From Flagellimonas sp. S3867 (GTDB taxonomy: Bacteria > Bacteroidota > Bacteroidia > Flavobacteriales > Flavobacteriaceae), in assembly GCF_014698935.1 (NCBI RefSeq), contig NZ_JACVMN010000003.1, forward strand, positions 539,074-603,073: a stretch of 64,000 nucleotides of DNA. The letters run 5' to 3'. This document shows positions 62,463-64,000 of this stretch, in pieces; the first letter of the stretch is position 1, and every line of letters begins with the position of its first letter. The position numbers were made by a program, and so were the translations under genes. The notes under the pieces are model-generated. The model was given only the letters and a program-made list of their open reading frames with translations, was not told the DNA's origin and did not search any database.

Positions 62463-64000
62463 TTATAAATCTAAAATGGTAAACATAAATTCAGAATTAA
62501 ACCTGAATCGATTGCCACCGCCATTATCATTATCACCGATAATTACTTCAAAACCTGCTGGTGTTTGATTGTTATATGATATTCCTGGGTCATCATTTCC
62601 AGCACCGCCTCTTCCTGGTTGAGTTAATTGGATTATATAGTTGGCATCAGATACCAATCCTACCGGTAAATTAACTCTATAGCGACCGTTACCACCCAAT
62701 TTGGTAACCGTTATACCTGCTGTTGCCCTTAATATGGAACCGTTTGAAGCAATTTTTCCAAATGCTTTGATTGGACTTTCATAATACGCACCACCATTAG
62801 CGCCTGCTGAAATACTGTTATCAGTTTCTGCTCCTATTACGTTGGCTGTTTGGTCTGTTGAGTTTTCATCAGTATATGTGATTACTCCTGTACCATTATT
62901 TTGTGAAAAGCTAGTTACAGTTTCATCGACTGACCCACCATCATCACTTAAAGTAATAGTGATACCAGCTTTGCTTAAAGTTTGAGGTGGACCTACAGGT
63001 CCTTGTGGTCCGACTGCTCCGTCGGCCCCTGCTGGTCCCTGTGGTCCTGTTGCGCCATCAGCGCCATCAAGTCCATCGTTCCCATCTGCCCCGGGTATTC
63101 CTTGCAACCCCTGTGGCCCTGTGGGTCCAGCCGGCCCCGCTGGTCCGACTGCACCATCAGCACCCGCTGGTCCCTGAGGTCCGGTTGCACCATCTGCACC
63201 TGCGGGCCCTGTCAATCCTATTGGTCCCTGAGGTCCTATTGGTCCGACTGCGCCATCAGCCCCGTCAGCGCCATCTGTTCCGTTTGTTCCATCAGCACCC
63301 GCTGGTCCCTGTGGTCCGGTTGCACCGTCGGTCCCGTTTGTCCCGTCGATACCGTCTGTTCCATCGTTACCCGCTGGCCCTTGTGGCCCAGCCGGTCCTG
63401 TCAATCCTATCGGTCCCTGTGGTCCGGTTGCCCCGTCAGCGCCATCTGTTCCGTTTGTTCCATCAGCACCCGCTGGTCCCTGTGGTCCGGTTGCCCCGTC
63501 AGCACCATCTGCACCTGCGGGCCCTGTCAATCCTATCGGTCCCTGTGGTCCGGTTGCACCGTCGGCCCCGTTTGTCCCGTCGATACCGTCTGTTCCATCG
63601 TTACCCGCTGGCCCAGCCGGCCCTGTCAATCCTATTGGTCCCTGTGGTCCCGTTGCCCCGTCAGCGCCATCTGCACCGGCGGGTCCTGTCAATCCTATCG
63701 GTCCCTGTGGTCCGGTTGCACCTGCCGGCCCCTGAGGTCCGACTGCTCCATCTGCACCTGGAAGTCCCTGTATTCCTTGTGGCCCCGCCGGTCCTATTGC
63801 CCCGTCGGCGCCATCTGTTCCGTTTGTTCCATCAGCACCCGCTGGTCCCTGTGGTCCCTGTGGTCCGGTTGCTCCGTCAGCGCCATCTGCACCTGCGGGC
63901 CCTGTCAATCCTATTGGTCCCTGAGGTCCTATTGCCCCGTCGGCGCCATCTGTTCCGTCCGCACCCGCCGGTCCCTGAGGTCCGGTTGCTCCGTCCGAAC
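62463..64000 (-). CDS. Collagen-like Gly-X-Y repeat protein, 5' end outside the window
   Basis: The frame is open from the stop at 62463 to the last base of the window, so the start lies to the right and about 511 codons are visible. About 335 visible residues are unbroken Gly-X-Y triplets, of two kinds: Pro-rich blocks ([13 protein letters not shown]) and acidic Asp/Ala/Thr blocks ([13 protein letters not shown]). The last about 175 residues are a non-collagen beta-rich domain ([20 protein letters not shown] to FTILDL). No prolyl hydroxylase is seen in the window. Probably a rod-like surface protein. The next gene begins 6 bases after its stop. Confidence 0.85.
   Translation of the reverse strand, partial: SDGATGPQGPAGADGTDGADGAIGPQGPIGLTGPAGADGADGATGPQGPQGPAGADGTNGTDGADGAIGPAGPQGIQGLPGADGAVGPQGPAGATGPQGPIGLTGPAGADGADGATGPQGPIGLTGPAGPAGNDGTDGIDGTNGADGATGPQGPIGLTGPAGADGADGATGPQGPAGADGTNGTDGADGATGPQGPIGLTGPAGPQGPAGNDGTDGIDGTNGTDGATGPQGPAGADGTNGTDGADGADGAVGPIGPQGPIGLTGPAGADGATGPQGPAGADGAVGPAGPAGPTGPQGLQGIPGADGNDGLDGADGATGPQGPAGADGAVGPQGPVGPPQTLSKAGITITLSDDGGSVDETVTSFSQNNGTGVITYTDENSTDQTANVIGAETDNSISAGANGGAYYESPIKAFGKIASNGSILRATAGITVTKLGGNGRYRVNLPVGLVSDANYIIQLTQPGRGGAGNDDPGISYNNQTPAGFEVIIGDNDNGGGNRFRFNSEFMFTILDL
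62990..64000. repeat. Repetitive DNA of the collagen region
   Basis: The triplet region is repetitive at DNA level, with long near-identical blocks, for example TCTGTTCCGTTTGTTCCATC and its flanks near 63270, 63450 and 63815, and the CCCGTCGATACCGTCTGTTC block near 63340 and 63575. It is likely to change length by slippage or recombination and is hard to assemble. Confidence 0.75.

Noticed and set aside
62990..64000. Regular short repeats that could suggest a CRISPR array
   Set aside because: The period is a multiple of three and encodes unbroken Gly-X-Y; there are no unique spacers and no cas genes.
1..64000. tRNA, rRNA, transposase, integrase or phage genes
   Set aside because: I looked in all gaps and frames and found no cloverleaf-like sequence, rRNA segment or mobile-element gene.

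Overview
The window reads as chromosome of a marine Bacteroidota, most likely family Flavobacteriaceae (a Muricauda/Allomuricauda-like genus is my guess, not shown). The reasons are AT-rich DNA, start codons without Shine-Dalgarno sequences, promoters of the TTG-N17-19-TAnnTTTG type, a short primary sigma factor, menaquinone UbiE/MenG, type IX secretion parts (PorT and a gliding-type C-terminal sorting domain), TamL and a complete Na+-NQR. I see no rRNA, tRNA, CRISPR array, insertion sequence or prophage. About 60 genes fill the window and every gap longer than 300 bases is explained.

Region 1 (1-14356, all on +). A lipoprotein formylglycine-generating enzyme and an aldehyde dehydrogenase with its own promoter and terminator come first. 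They are followed by 13 tightly packed co-directional genes (3143-14356). Three of these encode proteins in which an intact Rieske [2Fe-2S] domain is fused to something else: a glutamate-synthase-type FMN/3Fe-4S domain, a thiamine-diphosphate enzyme of the pyruvate oxidase/acetolactate synthase family, and a ferric-reductase-like haem membrane domain. Between and after them lie a Na+/H+ antiporter, small membrane proteins, a protein with a CYFGVM...HRSCAALC motif, a YHS protein, a LysE exporter, a DinB-like protein, a TANGO2/NRDE protein, an ATP-grasp enzyme and a small beta-barrel. This looks like an undescribed redox system and is the main find.

Region 2 (14353-31289, mostly on -). Housekeeping genes: ypdA-rpe, an M8 metallopeptidase without a signal peptide, rpoD, pnp, rpsO (order rpsO-pnp-rpoD in transcription), accD, fbaA, tamL, a TrmH-type RNA methyltransferase, a lipoprotein sulfatase, porT and ubiE. 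The sulfatase carries the CSPSR motif that the formylglycine enzyme at 112 would mature.

Region 3 (31485-46746). trkA-trkH potassium uptake; a DUF4440-like lipoprotein; a two-gene trans-3-hydroxy-L-proline pathway (a reductase starting at TTG, and a dehydratase with Thr at the second catalytic position); an aminotransferase; a desaturase; rsmG; a Na/phosphate cotransporter; pruA; apaG; and DUF3667 and DUF5103 proteins.

Region 4 (46857-54432). nqrABCDEF, a terminator, a small conserved-looking gene and apbE, the flavin transferase that loads FMN on NqrB and NqrC.

Region 5 (54433-64000, mostly on -). A methyltransferase, map, gpmI, a small ankyrin protein, a 55-residue membrane protein in what would otherwise be a gap, M48 and M15 peptidases, and a probable three-gene surface operon: a collagen-like protein running off the right edge, a secreted protein, and a type IX secreted protein.
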